DNA from: Klebsiella quasipneumoniae subsp. quasipneumoniae
GTDB taxonomy: Bacteria; Pseudomonadota; Gammaproteobacteria; Enterobacterales; Enterobacteriaceae
Reading direction: 5' to 3'
Assembly: GCF_020525925.1 (NCBI RefSeq)
Contig: NZ_CP084876.1
Coordinates: 1,922,001-1,986,000, forward strand
Length of the DNA: 64,000 bases
Shown: positions 9,561 through 19,107 of the stretch, in pieces
Layout of the letters: each line of letters begins with the position of its first letter
Numbering within the stretch: the first letter of the stretch is position 1
Position numbers and translations under genes: made by a program
Notes under the pieces: generated by a model
What the model was told of the DNA's origin: nothing
The model's database searches: none
The model's input: only the letters and a program-made list of their open reading frames with translations

Positions 9561-10925
9561 TTAGTCACACTGAACTTTAATCGCCAGGCCGCCTCGCGAG
9601 GTTTCGCGGTACTTGGCGTTCATGTCTTTGCCGGTTTCGTACATGGTCTCGATCACTTTATCGAGCGAGACGCGCGGTTCGCTGGTGCGGCGCATCGCCA
9701 TCCGCGCGGCGTTGATCGCTTTCACGGAGGCGATGGCGTTACGTTCTATGCACGGCACCTGTACCTGGCCGGCGACCGGGTCGCAGGTCAGGCCGAGGTT
9801 GTGTTCCATACCGATCTCCGCCGCCACGCAGACCTGCTCCGGGCTGGCGCCGAGCAGTTCAGCCAGACCCGCCGCCGCCATCGAGCAGGCGACGCCCACT
9901 TCGCCCTGACAGCCGACTTCGGCGCCGGAAATGGAGGCATTCATCTTGTACAGCGCGCCGATCGCACCGCAGGCCATAAAGTAGCGGATATAGATCTCCG
10001 GGCTGACGGATTCGATAAAGTGATCGTAATAGGCGAGTACCGCCGGAACGATGCCGCAGGCGCCGTTGGTCGGCGCGGTCACCACGCGACCGCCGGCGGC
10101 GTTCTCTTCATTGACCGCCAGCGCGAACATGTTGACCCAGTCAACCACGTTCATCGGATCGCTGGAGAGCTTATCGCTGGCCACCAGCAGACGACGCAGC
10201 GCCGAGGCGCGACGCGGCACGCGCAGCGGGCCAGGCAGCACGCCTTCGGTGTTCATGCCGCGGTCGATACAGGCGCGCATGGTCTGCCAGACATTAGCGA
10301 AATAGTCCTCGATCTCTTTTTTGCTGTGCAGCGCCAGCTCGTTCTGCATCACCATCCCGGAGAGCGACAGGCCGGTCTCTTTGCAGTAGGCCAGCATTTC
10401 CTGCGCCGATTTAAACGGGTAGGGCACCTGCAGTTCGTTGGCGTTTTCTTTGCCGAAGTGCTCTTCGTCGACGATAAAGCCGCCGCCAATCGAGTAATAG
10501 GTCTTGCAGTAGATCTCTTTCTCGCCGGCCCAGGCATGAATGGTCATGCCGTTTTCGTGCAGCGGCAGATTGTCGCTGCGAAAACGCATGCCGTCATCCG
10601 CCGGGAAGTCGACTTCGTGCTGACCGTTGGCCAGCAGCAGACGGCCGCGTGTCTCGACGTCACGGATAAATGCCGGTATCGCGTCTATATCGACCGTATC
10701 GGGCTGATTGCCCGCCAGTCCCATGATAATGGCGATGTCCGTATGGTGGCCTTTGCCGGTTAATGACAGCGAACCGTAGACGTCAACCGCCACGCGGGTC
10801 ACTGCATTAAGCAATCCTTTTTCGACCAGGTCATCGACGAACTGTTTACCGGCCTTCATCGGGCCAACAGTGTGGGAAGATGAGGGACCAATCCCCACCT
10901 TGAACATGTCGAATAGACTAATCAC
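9561..10925 (-). CDS. sdaA: L-serine deaminase 1 (4Fe-4S L-serine ammonia-lyase)
   Basis: Converts L-serine to pyruvate and ammonia using an oxygen-sensitive 4Fe-4S cluster rather than PLP. The 454 residues match E. coli SdaA. The N-terminal regulatory (beta) domain begins [22 protein letters not shown] and the catalytic alpha domain carries the cluster-ligand cysteines in TNGACG, the [12 protein letters not shown] region and GLTCDPV. The start codon is GTG as in E. coli, 8 bases behind CAGGAG. It is a monocistronic leftward gene. Together with tdcB at 54.5 kb it provides serine/threonine breakdown. Confidence 0.97.
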   Translation of the reverse strand: MISLFDMFKVGIGPSSSHTVGPMKAGKQFVDDLVEKGLLNAVTRVAVDVYGSLSLTGKGHHTDIAIIMGLAGNQPDTVDIDAIPAFIRDVETRGRLLLANGQHEVDFPADDGMRFRSDNLPLHENGMTIHAWAGEKEIYCKTYYSIGGGFIVDEEHFGKENANELQVPYPFKSAQEMLAYCKETGLSLSGMVMQNELALHSKKEIEDYFANVWQTMRACIDRGMNTEGVLPGPLRVPRRASALRRLLVASDKLSSDPMNVVDWVNMFALAVNEENAAGGRVVTAPTNGACGIVPAVLAYYDHFIESVSPEIYIRYFMACGAIGALYKMNASISGAEVGCQGEVGVACSMAAAGLAELLGASPEQVCVAAEIGMEHNLGLTCDPVAGQVQVPCIERNAIASVKAINAARMAMRRTSEPRVSLDKVIETMYETGKDMNAKYRETSRGGLAIKVQCD

Positions 10926-11087
10926 GATAATACTCCTGACAGGGTTACCGCGGGTGCGGTAACGATGTAATAACTGCGCATAGTGTAAGAGGGAAGCGCC
11001 CTGTCAGTTCAACTATTCACATGAATTAAACTAATGGATAACCGCGATTTTACTAATAGTGAGAGCGCCCTCTCATAATCAGTATAG

Positions 11088-11666
11088 CTAAGGGCGCGCG
11101 CCTATCTGCAGCGCCAGCTCGCGAATGATCCCGGCGGTCATCCCCCAGACAAAATAATGCTGGTACCAGGAGAGCCAGACGCGGTGGTCGTTGCCCCGGC
11201 GGTGGATATCGAGCGGATGATAGCGCCCGAGGCGCAGGGCCTCGGCGAGCGGCATTTCAAATACCGCGGAGACTTCGTCCTGGCTGGCGTGATAGTGCAG
11301 ATCCGGCGGAATAATACCCACCACCGGCGTCACCTGGAAGCCGGTGACGCTGTCCACCGGCGGCAGAACGCCAATCACCTCAACCGTCTCCGGCGGGATT
11401 GCCACCTCTTCCTGGGCTTCGCGCAGAGCGGCGGCGATAAGGGTCGCATCGGTATTATCTACCGCCCCGCCGGGAAAGGCGACCTGGCCGGCGTGCTTGC
11501 GCAGCAGCGGCGAGCGCTGGGTCAGCAGCAGGCCAGGCTGCGGCCGGCGCACGATCGGCACCAGTACCGCCGCCTGCCGCTGATTGAGCGCATGGCGCGA
11601 AGGCTGAGGGCGCAGCAGCTGGAAGCGGGACAGAAAATCATCCAGATTGAGGGCGTGGTCCGCCAT
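11088..11666 (-). CDS. nudL: Nudix hydrolase NudL (putative CoA pyrophosphatase)
   Basis: Nudix-family hydrolase of 192 residues. The Nudix box is seen as GGAVDN...REAQEEVAI around residues 66-90, supplying the metal-binding glutamates. The upstream FPGG and UPF0035 signatures mark the CoA-pyrophosphatase subgroup, though activity in E. coli is only predicted. The start ATG at 11666 lies 3 bases beyond the pabB stop, so the two are translationally linked in one leftward transcript; the same order is found in E. coli. Confidence 0.93.
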   Translation of the reverse strand: MADHALNLDDFLSRFQLLRPQPSRHALNQRQAAVLVPIVRRPQPGLLLTQRSPLLRKHAGQVAFPGGAVDNTDATLIAAALREAQEEVAIPPETVEVIGVLPPVDSVTGFQVTPVVGIIPPDLHYHASQDEVSAVFEMPLAEALRLGRYHPLDIHRRGNDHRVWLSWYQHYFVWGMTAGIIRELALQIGARP

Positions 11667-11669
11667 GGT

Positions 11670-13025
11670 CTAGTTCTCCAGTTGGTGCAGGATACGATTA
11701 ACTTTATCAAAAGTTTCCTGATATTCCGCATCTTCCTCGCTGTCCGCGACGATACCGCCTCCGGCGGAGCAATACATTTGCCCCTGCCAGGCCGTCAGGG
11801 TGCGAATGGTGATGCTGGTATCCATATTGCCGCAATAGCTCAGATAGCCGACGCTCCCGCACCAGGCGTTGCGTCGCTGGGGTTCCAGTTCATCAATAAT
11901 CTCCATCGCCCGTACCTTCGGCGCGCCGGTGATCGACCCTCCGGGGAAGGCGGCGCGCAGCAGATCGCTGGCATGAAGCGTCGCCGGCAGGCGGGCGGTG
12001 ATGGTGCTGACCAGATGATGGACCGCCGGGAACGGCTCCACGACGAACAGCTCGGGGACCCGCACGCTGCCCGGGACGGCGACGCGGCCGATGTCGTTGC
12101 GCATCAGGTCGACAATCATTAAATTCTCAGCGCGGTCTTTCGGCGAGTTCGCCAGCTTCTCCGCCTGCTGCGCATCCGCCAGCGGCGAATCGAGCCGCGG
12201 CAGGGTGCCCTTAATCGGGCGCGTCTGGATCTCACCCTGGCGGAGCTGAATAAATCGCTCCGGCGACAGGCTTAAAATCGCCCCTTCCGCAAGGCGGATG
12301 AAGGCGCTAAAGGGGGCGCGGTTGGCAGCGTTCAGCCGGCGGAAGGCCTGCCATTCATCCCCGACGTAGCGGGCCTGAAAACGCTGGGCGAGGTTGACCT
12401 GATAGCAGTCACCGCTGCGCAGATAGGCCTGCACCTGACGAAATTTCTCGCCGTACTGCTGGCGGCTCATATTTGACTGCCAGGCCGAGGTCAGGGCGAA
12501 GGTTTCACCCGGCGCCGGCGTTTGCGCCTCCAGCCACTGCAGACGCTGCTGCGGGTCGTCATAGCAGAGCAGCGAAACCTGCTGGTGCTGATGGTCGACG
12601 ATCAGCGCCCAGTCATAAATCCCCACCGCCATATCCGGCAGCGCGATATCGGCCTGCGCGGCAGCGGGAAGTCGCTCAAAACGGCGGCCCAGATCGTAAC
12701 CGAAAAGCCCCAGCGCGCCGCCAAGAAACGGCAGATCCTCATGGGGCTGCGGCGTGAACGGCTGACGATCCAGCTGCTGCTGAAGCAGTTGCAGCGGATC
12801 GTCAGCCGAGACACAAACGGTCTCGCCGTCATCGATCCAGGTCTGTTCACCGCGCGTCAGCAACGTGGCGCGCGGGGCCGCCACCAGGATATCAAAACGG
12901 TTATGCGGATGGTCGGCAAAGCCGGAATGCAGCAGCATCGCCCAGGGCGTGGCGCTTAACGGCGTAAAATAGTATTCGGCGGCATCCGGGCGCCAGGGCA
13001 GGGTAATAATCGCGGGGGACAACAT
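11670..13025 (-). CDS. pabB: Aminodeoxychorismate synthase component I
   Basis: Joins chorismate and ammonia (from PabA) to 4-amino-4-deoxychorismate in folate synthesis. The 451-residue protein has the N-terminal TrpE-like domain (about 1-150) and the chorismate-binding domain (about 180-445). It contains RPIKGTLPR, whose Lys forms the covalent intermediate that distinguishes PabB from anthranilate synthase, and GGSITGAPK and AGGGIV. It stops with TAG just before nudL. The ATG at 13025 is the likely start; E. coli PabB is two residues longer. Confidence 0.96.
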   Translation of the reverse strand: MLSPAIITLPWRPDAAEYYFTPLSATPWAMLLHSGFADHPHNRFDILVAAPRATLLTRGEQTWIDDGETVCVSADDPLQLLQQQLDRQPFTPQPHEDLPFLGGALGLFGYDLGRRFERLPAAAQADIALPDMAVGIYDWALIVDHQHQQVSLLCYDDPQQRLQWLEAQTPAPGETFALTSAWQSNMSRQQYGEKFRQVQAYLRSGDCYQVNLAQRFQARYVGDEWQAFRRLNAANRAPFSAFIRLAEGAILSLSPERFIQLRQGEIQTRPIKGTLPRLDSPLADAQQAEKLANSPKDRAENLMIVDLMRNDIGRVAVPGSVRVPELFVVEPFPAVHHLVSTITARLPATLHASDLLRAAFPGGSITGAPKVRAMEIIDELEPQRRNAWCGSVGYLSYCGNMDTSITIRTLTAWQGQMYCSAGGGIVADSEEDAEYQETFDKVNRILHQLEN

Positions 13026-13113
13026 CTTTCTCGATCCTGAACGTTACCGTCCCTCTGGCGTAGGCGGGGACGGCGTGAAATAATTACGCCCCCCAATGTA
13101 GCAGGAGTACAAG

Positions 13114-13299
13114 ATGTTTGCAGGTTTACCTTCGCTGAGCCACGAGCAACAGCAAAAAGCGGTCGAACGTATCCAGGAACTGATGGCCCAGGGGATGAGC
13201 AGCGGCCAGGCGATTGCCCTGGTGGCGGAAGAGCTACGCGCGACGCATACCGGCGAACGGATCGTCGCGCGCTTTGAAGATGAAGACGAAGACGAGTAA
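13114..13299 (+). CDS. yoaH: YoaH, UPF0181 small protein
   Basis: Small protein of 61 residues of unknown function, found throughout enterobacteria between pabB and yoaB. An amphipathic helical N-terminal part includes [12 protein letters not shown], and the tail is extremely acidic (EDEDEDE). The ATG at 13114 follows a GCAGGAG ribosome site 8 bases upstream. It converges head-on with yoaB with no base between the two stop codons. A stem-loop (CCGTCCC and GGGGACGG) lies in its short upstream region at about 13046-13073. Confidence 0.9.
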
Positions 13300-13644
13300 T
13301 TACACCGCGGCGATGATTTTGATCTCAACTTTATATTGCGGGTTCATCAGCGTCGCTTCCACCGTGCAGCGCACCGGGGCGTGACCGGCTACCACCCAGG
13401 CGTCCCAGGCTTTATTCATCGCCGCAAAGTCGCTTTTGTCGGCAAGGAAAATAGTGGCGTCAAGAATACGCGACTTGTCGCTGCCCTGTTTTTCCAGCAC
13501 CGCGTCAATCTGCGCCAGGGTGTTGGCGGTCTGCTCGAAGGCATCGGCATCAAGATTCGCCGGCACGCCGGTGTAGTAAAGGGTTTGATTGTGGATCACT
13601 ACATCTGACCAGCGGGCTTCGGCATCAATACGCGTAATTGTCAT
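13300..13644 (-). CDS. yoaB: YoaB, RidA/YjgF family protein
   Basis: Cytoplasmic protein of 114 residues of the RidA (reactive intermediate deaminase) superfamily, which hydrolyses reactive enamine/imine intermediates such as 2-aminoacrylate from serine dehydratases. It has the PVRCTVEATLMNPQYKVEI region, where the family's substrate-binding Arg sits. Its actual activity is unproven. It is divergent from yoaA. The stop codon abuts the yoaH stop without a gap. Confidence 0.92.
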   Translation of the reverse strand: MTITRIDAEARWSDVVIHNQTLYYTGVPANLDADAFEQTANTLAQIDAVLEKQGSDKSRILDATIFLADKSDFAAMNKAWDAWVVAGHAPVRCTVEATLMNPQYKVEIKIIAAV

Positions 13645-13775
13645 TTCTCATTCCTCTTTGAGCATTCCATTCGGCAGCGGCAAGACTGCCATAATGTTCC
13701 GCTCGCGTCACTACCCGGACTGGCGAAACGCCGTCCTCCCTGACATAATCACTGTCCAAATAACCAGGGGGCAAT

Positions 13776-15686
13776 GTGATCGACGATTTTGCAGCAGACG
13801 GCCAGCTAGCCAAAGCCATACCGGGATTTAAACCGCGCGAGCCGCAGCGCCAGATGGCGGTGGCGGTCAGCGAAGCGATTGAGGCCTCCCGGCCGCTGGT
13901 GGTGGAAGCGGGGACCGGAACCGGTAAAACCTACGCTTACCTGGCGCCGGCGCTGCGGGCGAAAAAAAAGGTGATTATCTCCACCGGGTCGAAAGCGCTG
14001 CAGGATCAGCTCTACAGCCGCGATCTGCCCACCGTCGCCAAAGCGCTCAAATTCACCGGCAAACTGGCGCTGCTAAAAGGGCGCTCCAACTACCTGTGCC
14101 TCGAACGCCTGGAACAGCAGGCGCTGGCGGGCGGCGATCTGCCGGTGCAAACCCTCAGCGACGTGATCCTCCTGCGCTCCTGGTCGAACCAAACCCAGGA
14201 TGGCGATATCAGCACCTGCGCCAGCGTGGCGGAAGATTCCCAGGCCTGGCCGCTGGTCACCAGCACCAACGATAACTGCCTCGGCAGCGATTGCCCGCTG
14301 TATAAAGATTGCTTCGTGGTGAAGGCGCGTAAAAAAGCGATGGATGCCGACGTGGTGGTGGTCAACCATCATCTGTTTCTTGCCGATATGGTGGTCAAAG
14401 AGAGCGGCTTCGCCGAACTGATCCCCGAGGCGGAGGTGATGATCTTCGACGAAGCCCATCAGCTGCCGGATATCGCCAGCCAGTACTTTGGCCAGTCGCT
14501 CTCCAGCCGCCAGCTGCTGGATCTGGCGAAAGACATCACCATTGCCTACCGCACCGAACTGAAAGACACCCAGCAGCTGCAAAAATGCGCCGACCGCCTC
14601 GCGCAAAGCGCCCAGGATTTTCGCCTGCAGCTGGGGGACCCGGGCTACCGCGGCAACCTGCGCGAGCTGCTGGCGGACAGCCACATTCAGCGGGCGCTGC
14701 TGCTGCTCGATGATGCTCTTGAACTGTGTTACGACGTCGCCAAACTTTCGCTGGGGCGCTCGGCGCTGCTCGACGCCGCCTTTGAGCGCGCCACGCTTTA
14801 TCGCGGGCGTCTGAAGCGGCTGAAAGAGATCAATCAGCCGGGCTACAGCTACTGGTATGAGTGCACCTCGCGCCACTTTACCCTTGCGCTGACGCCGTTG
14901 ACCGTGGCCGAGAAGTTTAAAGAGGTGATGGCGCAGAAGTCGGGAAGCTGGATCTTTACCTCGGCGACGCTGTCGGTAAATGACGATCTACATCACTTCA
15001 CCGCCCGGCTGGGGATCGACGAGGCGCAGACTCTGCTGCTGCCTAGCCCCTTTGACTATCAGCATCAGGCGCTGCTCTGCGTACCGCGTAATCTACCGCT
15101 GCCGAACCAGCCCGGCGCGGCGCGCCATCTGGCGGCCATGCTTAAACCGCTGATCGAGGCTAACGACGGTCGCTGCTTTATGCTGTGTACTTCGCACGCC
15201 ATGATGCGCGATCTGGCGGAGCAGTTCCGCGCCACCATGACCCTGCCGGTGCTGCTGCAGGGGGAGACCAGTAAAGGCCAGCTGCTGCAGCAGTTCGTCA
15301 GCGCCGGCAACGCCCTGCTGGTGGCCACCAGCAGCTTCTGGGAAGGGGTCGATGTGCGCGGAGACGCGCTGTCGCTGGTGATCATCGATAAGCTGCCGTT
15401 TACCTCGCCGGACGACCCGCTGCTGAAAGCGCGGATGGAAGATTGCCGGCTACGCGGCGGAGATCCGTTCGATGAAGTGCAGCTCCCGGACGCGGTGATC
15501 ACCCTCAAGCAGGGGGTAGGCCGGCTGATCCGCGATATCGACGACCGTGGGGTGCTGGTTATCTGTGACAACCGGCTGGTGATGCGCCCTTACGGCGCGG
15601 TGTTCCTGGCCAGCCTGCCGCCCGCGCCGCGGACCCGCGATATCCGCCGGGCGGTGCGCTTCCTCGCCGTGCCGCCGGCAAGGTAA
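13776..15686 (+). CDS. yoaA: YoaA, XPD/DinG-type iron-sulfur DNA helicase
   Basis: 5'-to-3' superfamily 2 helicase that in E. coli pairs with the HolC (chi) clamp-loader subunit in repair of stalled forks. The 636-residue protein shows Walker A EAGTGTGKT at about 44-52 and a DEAH box at about 225-228. Likely 4Fe-4S ligands are Cys108, Cys168, Cys173 and Cys179, the same spacing as DinG. Motif VI is GVGRLIRDIDDRG near the C-terminus. The start ATG (MIDDFAADGQ) follows GGGGG/CAATGTG, a modest ribosome site. It precedes tsaB with a 145-base gap. Confidence 0.94.
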   Translation: MIDDFAADGQLAKAIPGFKPREPQRQMAVAVSEAIEASRPLVVEAGTGTGKTYAYLAPALRAKKKVIISTGSKALQDQLYSRDLPTVAKALKFTGKLALLKGRSNYLCLERLEQQALAGGDLPVQTLSDVILLRSWSNQTQDGDISTCASVAEDSQAWPLVTSTNDNCLGSDCPLYKDCFVVKARKKAMDADVVVVNHHLFLADMVVKESGFAELIPEAEVMIFDEAHQLPDIASQYFGQSLSSRQLLDLAKDITIAYRTELKDTQQLQKCADRLAQSAQDFRLQLGDPGYRGNLRELLADSHIQRALLLLDDALELCYDVAKLSLGRSALLDAAFERATLYRGRLKRLKEINQPGYSYWYECTSRHFTLALTPLTVAEKFKEVMAQKSGSWIFTSATLSVNDDLHHFTARLGIDEAQTLLLPSPFDYQHQALLCVPRNLPLPNQPGAARHLAAMLKPLIEANDGRCFMLCTSHAMMRDLAEQFRATMTLPVLLQGETSKGQLLQQFVSAGNALLVATSSFWEGVDVRGDALSLVIIDKLPFTSPDDPLLKARMEDCRLRGGDPFDEVQLPDAVITLKQGVGRLIRDIDDRGVLVICDNRLVMRPYGAVFLASLPPAPRTRDIRRAVRFLAVPPAR

Positions 15687-15831
15687 TCCGCCCTAAAATG
15701 TGTTAAGCTGCGCGCCATTTTGTTAATTAGCGGTTCCCACTAGACTTCGGGCGGTGTGGCGACGGATTGACCGTCTGCCGGTAAACAGGCTGCCTGAAGG
15801 CCTGAACTATGTAACGAGAGCGTGACCACCC

Positions 15832-16527
15832 ATGCGAATTTTGGCTATCGATACCGCCACAGAGGCCTGCTCCGCGGCGCTGTGGAATGATGGCACCCTT
15901 AGTGCTCATTTCGAAATTTGTCCCCGCGAACACACCCAACGTATCCTGCCGCTGGTGCAGGAGGTTCTCACCGAGAGCGGCACCACCCTGACCGAGCTGG
16001 ACGCGCTGGCCTTTGGCCGCGGCCCGGGCAGCTTTACCGGCGTGCGTATCGGCATCGGTATCGCCCAGGGGCTGGCGCTCGGCGCGGAGCTGCCGATGAT
16101 CGGCGTTTCCACGCTGGCCACCATGGCGCAGGGCGCCTGGCGCAAAACCGGCGCCACCCGCGTGCTGGCGGCGATTGACGCCAGGATGGGTGAAGTCTAC
16201 TGGGCTGAGTACCAGCGCGACGAGCAGGGCGTCTGGCACGGCGAAGAGACGGAAGCGGTGCTCAAACCGGACGCGGTGGCCGAACGGCTGGCGCAGCTTT
16301 CCGGCGAATGGGCCACCGTCGGCACCGGCTGGCAGGCGTGGCCGGATCTGGCGAAAGAGAGCGGACTGACCTTAAGCAGCGGCGAAATTGAACTGCCGGC
16401 GGCAGAGGATATGCTGCCGTTAGCCTGTTATCTGCTGGCGGCAGGGAAAACCGTGGCCGTGGAGAAAGCGGAGCCGGTTTATTTGCGTAACGAGGTGGCG
16501 TGGAAGAAACTTCCGGGCCGCGAGTGA
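15832..16527 (+). CDS. tsaB: tRNA N6-threonylcarbamoyladenosine synthesis partner TsaB
   Basis: Essential ASKHA-fold protein that dimerises with TsaD and works with TsaE and TsaC to make t6A at position 37 of ANN-decoding tRNAs. The 231 residues equal E. coli TsaB in length. It has the N-terminal phosphate loop [12 protein letters not shown] and the conserved [14 protein letters not shown] stretch. It is followed 38 bases later by yeaY in the same direction. Confidence 0.96.
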   Translation: MRILAIDTATEACSAALWNDGTLSAHFEICPREHTQRILPLVQEVLTESGTTLTELDALAFGRGPGSFTGVRIGIGIAQGLALGAELPMIGVSTLATMAQGAWRKTGATRVLAAIDARMGEVYWAEYQRDEQGVWHGEETEAVLKPDAVAERLAQLSGEWATVGTGWQAWPDLAKESGLTLSSGEIELPAAEDMLPLACYLLAAGKTVAVEKAEPVYLRNEVAWKKLPGRE

Positions 16528-16565
16528 ATCTCAGTAACAAGAAGACTGAGAAAAGGAGTCGCATC

Positions 16566-17147
16566 ATGGCGGGTCAAAAACAGGGCGTTCGCTGGCTGCT
16601 GGCCGCGGCGGTTGCCGTTGCGCTGAGCGGCTGCGTATCGGTGCCGGATGCCATCAAAGGCACCAGCCCCACGCCGCAGCAGGATTTGGTGCGGGTGATG
16701 AACGCCCCGCAGCTGTACGTTGGTCAGGAAGCGCGCTTTGGCGGCAAGGTGGTCAACGTGCAGAACCAGCAGGGTAAAACCCGCTTAGAAATCGCTACCG
16801 TGCCGCTGGACAGCGGTGCGCGGCCGGAACTGGGCGAACCCTCGCGCGGGCGAATCTTTGCCGATGTTAACGGCTTCCTCGATCCGGTGGACTTCCGGGG
16901 CCAGCTGGTGACCGTGGTCGGGCCGATTGCCGGGGTGGTCGATGGCAAAGTGGGTAGCACGCCCTACAAATTTATGCTGATGAACGCCACCGGCTACAAA
17001 CGCTGGAACGTGGTGCAGCAGGTGGTGATGCCCCCGCAGCCCATCGACCCGTGGATGCTGGGTCCCCGCCCCTGGGGGTACGGCTATGGCGGATGGGGAT
17101 GGTACAACCCCGGCCCTGCTGAGGTAAGAAACGTTGTAACTGAATGA
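16566..17147 (+). CDS. yeaY: YeaY, Slp-family outer-membrane lipoprotein
   Basis: Outer-membrane lipoprotein of 193 residues, related to the starvation lipoprotein Slp; precise role unknown. Type II signal peptide with hydrophobic core LLAAAVAVA and lipobox LSGC (Cys at about residue 22), followed by Val-Ser, which does not signal inner-membrane retention. The C-terminal part is rich in Pro, Gly, Trp and Tyr. Start set at the ATG at 16566 with AAAAGGAG 7 bases upstream; a longer frame would overlap tsaB and bury the signal peptide. In E. coli it is sigma-E controlled; no promoter was verified here. Confidence 0.93.
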   Translation: MAGQKQGVRWLLAAAVAVALSGCVSVPDAIKGTSPTPQQDLVRVMNAPQLYVGQEARFGGKVVNVQNQQGKTRLEIATVPLDSGARPELGEPSRGRIFADVNGFLDPVDFRGQLVTVVGPIAGVVDGKVGSTPYKFMLMNATGYKRWNVVQQVVMPPQPIDPWMLGPRPWGYGYGGWGWYNPGPAEVRNVVTE

Positions 17148-17167
17148 TTTTGTTGTTTTTGTTAGTT

Positions 17168-17204
17168 CAAAGAAACAGCGGCCAGTCCGCTGTTTCTTTG
17201 TTTT
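17168..17204 (+). terminator. Intrinsic terminator after yeaY
   Basis: A perfect 14-bp inverted repeat (CAAAGAAACAGCGG and its complement) with a 5-base loop is followed by TTTT. Confidence 0.85.
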
Positions 17205-17263
17205 CAGTCGAATAAGAAAAAAAATAGTGACGCGCTTCGCAACCTGCTCATTGCCTAATTAAT

Positions 17264-17282
17264 AAACTGGTACGCTGAGTTA
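17264..17282. promoter_or_regulatory. Candidate FadR operator of fadD
   Basis: AACTGGTACGCTGAGTT lies about 75-90 bases before the fadD start and resembles the E. coli fadD operator OD1 (CTGGTATGATGAGTT). FadR would repress fadD until long-chain acyl-CoA binds it. The fadR gene is in this same window with a matching operator. Confidence 0.7.
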
Positions 17283-17352
17283 ATATAATGTTAACAAAAT
17301 GTATTTCCCAGGGGCTGTGATGACGACGAATAACTATTTCAGAGGTGATGCA

Positions 17353-19038
17353 GTGAAAAAGGTTTGGCTAAACCGTTATCCCGCAGATGTTCCGGCGGAG
17401 ATAAATCCTGACCGCTATCAATCCCTGGTTGAACTGTTTGAACATGCCACCACCCGCTACGCCGACCAACCGGCGTTTATCAATATGGGTGAAGTGATGA
17501 CCTACCGTAAGCTGGAAGAGCGCAGTCGCGCCTTCGCCGCTTACCTTCAGGAGGGCTTAGGGTTACAGAAGGGCGATCGGGTGGCCCTGATGATGCCTAA
17601 CCTGCTGCAGTATCCGGTGGCCCTGTTTGGCATCCTGCGCGCCGGGATGATCGTGGTCAACGTCAACCCCTTATATACCCCGCGTGAACTGGAGCATCAG
17701 CTCAACGACAGCGGCGCGGCGGCGATCGTCATCGTCTCCAACTTTGCCCATACCCTGGAAAAAGTGGTGGCGAAGACCCAGGTGAAACACGTGATCCTGA
17801 CGCGCATGGGCGATCAGCTCTCCACCGCCAAAGGCACGCTGGTGAACTTTGTGGTTAAGTACATCAAGCGCCTGGTGCCGAAGTACCATCTGCCGGATGC
17901 CATCTCGTTTCGCAGCGCGCTGCAGCACGGCTATCGCATGCAGTACGTGAAGCCGGAGATCGTAGCGGAAGATCTGGCGTTTCTGCAGTACACCGGGGGC
18001 ACTACCGGGGTGGCTAAAGGGGCGATGCTGACCCATCGCAACATGCTGGCCAATCTCGAGCAGGTCAATGCCACCTACGGCCCGCTGCTGCATCGCGGCA
18101 AAGAGTTCGTGGTGACCGCGCTGCCGCTGTATCACATTTTCGCCCTCACCATGAACTGCCTGCTGTTTATCGAGCTGGGCGGGCAGAATCTGCTGATCAC
18201 CAACCCGCGCGACATACCCGGACTGGTGAAGGAGCTGGCGAAATATCCCTTTACCGCCATGACCGGGGTTAATACGCTGTTCAACGCCTTGCTGAACAAC
18301 AAAGAGTTCCAGCAGCTTGATTTCTCCTCGCTGCACCTCTCCGCCGGCGGCGGCATGCCGGTGCAGCAGGCGGTGGCTGAGCGCTGGGTAAAACTGACCG
18401 GGCAATATCTGCTTGAGGGCTACGGACTGACCGAGTGTTCGCCGCTGGTCAGCGTCAACCCCCACGATATCGACTACCACAGCGGCAGCATTGGTCTGCC
18501 GGTGCCTTCCACCGAAGCCAAACTGGTGGATGATGACGATAACGAAGTGGCGCCGGGCCAGCCTGGCGAACTCTGTATCAAGGGGCCGCAGGTGATGCTG
18601 GGCTACTGGCAGCGACCTGACGCGACGGATGAGATCATCAAGAACGGCTGGCTGCACACCGGGGATATCGCGGTGATGGATGAAGAGGGGTTCCTGCGCA
18701 TCGTCGATCGGAAAAAAGATATGATCCTGGTGTCGGGTTTTAACGTCTATCCGAATGAAATCGAAGATGTGGTCATGCAGCACAGCGGCGTGCTGGAGGT
18801 GGCGGCCATCGGCGTGCCGTCCGGCAGCAGCGGCGAAGCGGTGAAGATCTTCGTGGTGAAGAAAGATGCCGCATTAACCGAAGAAGCGCTGATTACGTTC
18901 TGCCGACGCCATTTGACCGGCTATAAGGTGCCGAAACTGGTGGAATTCCGTGACGAACTGCCGAAATCCAACGTCGGGAAAATTTTGCGGCGAGAACTGC
19001 GTGACGAAGCGCGCGCTAAAGTGGACAATAAAGGCTGA
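17353..19038 (+). CDS. fadD: Long-chain fatty acyl-CoA ligase
   Basis: Activates exogenous long-chain fatty acids to acyl-CoA at the inner membrane face, feeding beta-oxidation. Adenylate-forming enzyme with the AMP-binding motif [12 protein letters not shown] around residue 215 and the fatty-acyl signature [17 protein letters not shown] with DRKKDMI. Start chosen as the GTG at 17353 ([12 protein letters not shown], 561 residues), because E. coli FadD begins at exactly this point with TTG and homology starts there; an ATG 54 bases upstream would add 18 non-conserved residues. AGAGGTGAT acts as ribosome site. Confidence 0.94.
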   Translation: MKKVWLNRYPADVPAEINPDRYQSLVELFEHATTRYADQPAFINMGEVMTYRKLEERSRAFAAYLQEGLGLQKGDRVALMMPNLLQYPVALFGILRAGMIVVNVNPLYTPRELEHQLNDSGAAAIVIVSNFAHTLEKVVAKTQVKHVILTRMGDQLSTAKGTLVNFVVKYIKRLVPKYHLPDAISFRSALQHGYRMQYVKPEIVAEDLAFLQYTGGTTGVAKGAMLTHRNMLANLEQVNATYGPLLHRGKEFVVTALPLYHIFALTMNCLLFIELGGQNLLITNPRDIPGLVKELAKYPFTAMTGVNTLFNALLNNKEFQQLDFSSLHLSAGGGMPVQQAVAERWVKLTGQYLLEGYGLTECSPLVSVNPHDIDYHSGSIGLPVPSTEAKLVDDDDNEVAPGQPGELCIKGPQVMLGYWQRPDATDEIIKNGWLHTGDIAVMDEEGFLRIVDRKKDMILVSGFNVYPNEIEDVVMQHSGVLEVAAIGVPSGSSGEAVKIFVVKKDAALTEEALITFCRRHLTGYKVPKLVEFRDELPKSNVGKILRRELRDEARAKVDNKG

Positions 19039-19058
19039 GTAACGAATGAGTCGCCAGA

Positions 19059-19081
19059 CGCCGGCTACGCCGGCGTTTTTT
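19059..19081 (+). terminator. fadD terminator overlapping the rnd leader
   Basis: CGCCGG and CCGGCG form a tight hairpin followed by six T residues, 26 bases before the rnd start. In E. coli a similar hairpin plus U-run in the rnd leader is reported to be needed for rnd translation, so this element may serve twice. Confidence 0.7.
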
Positions 19082-19107
19082 ATGGGCGCAAGTTAAGAGA
19101 GTATGCT

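Noticed and set aside
9558..10763. Rightward 401-codon frame opposite sdaA
   Set aside because: Mirror frame of sdaA with His/Arg/Gly-rich composition and no recognisable domain.
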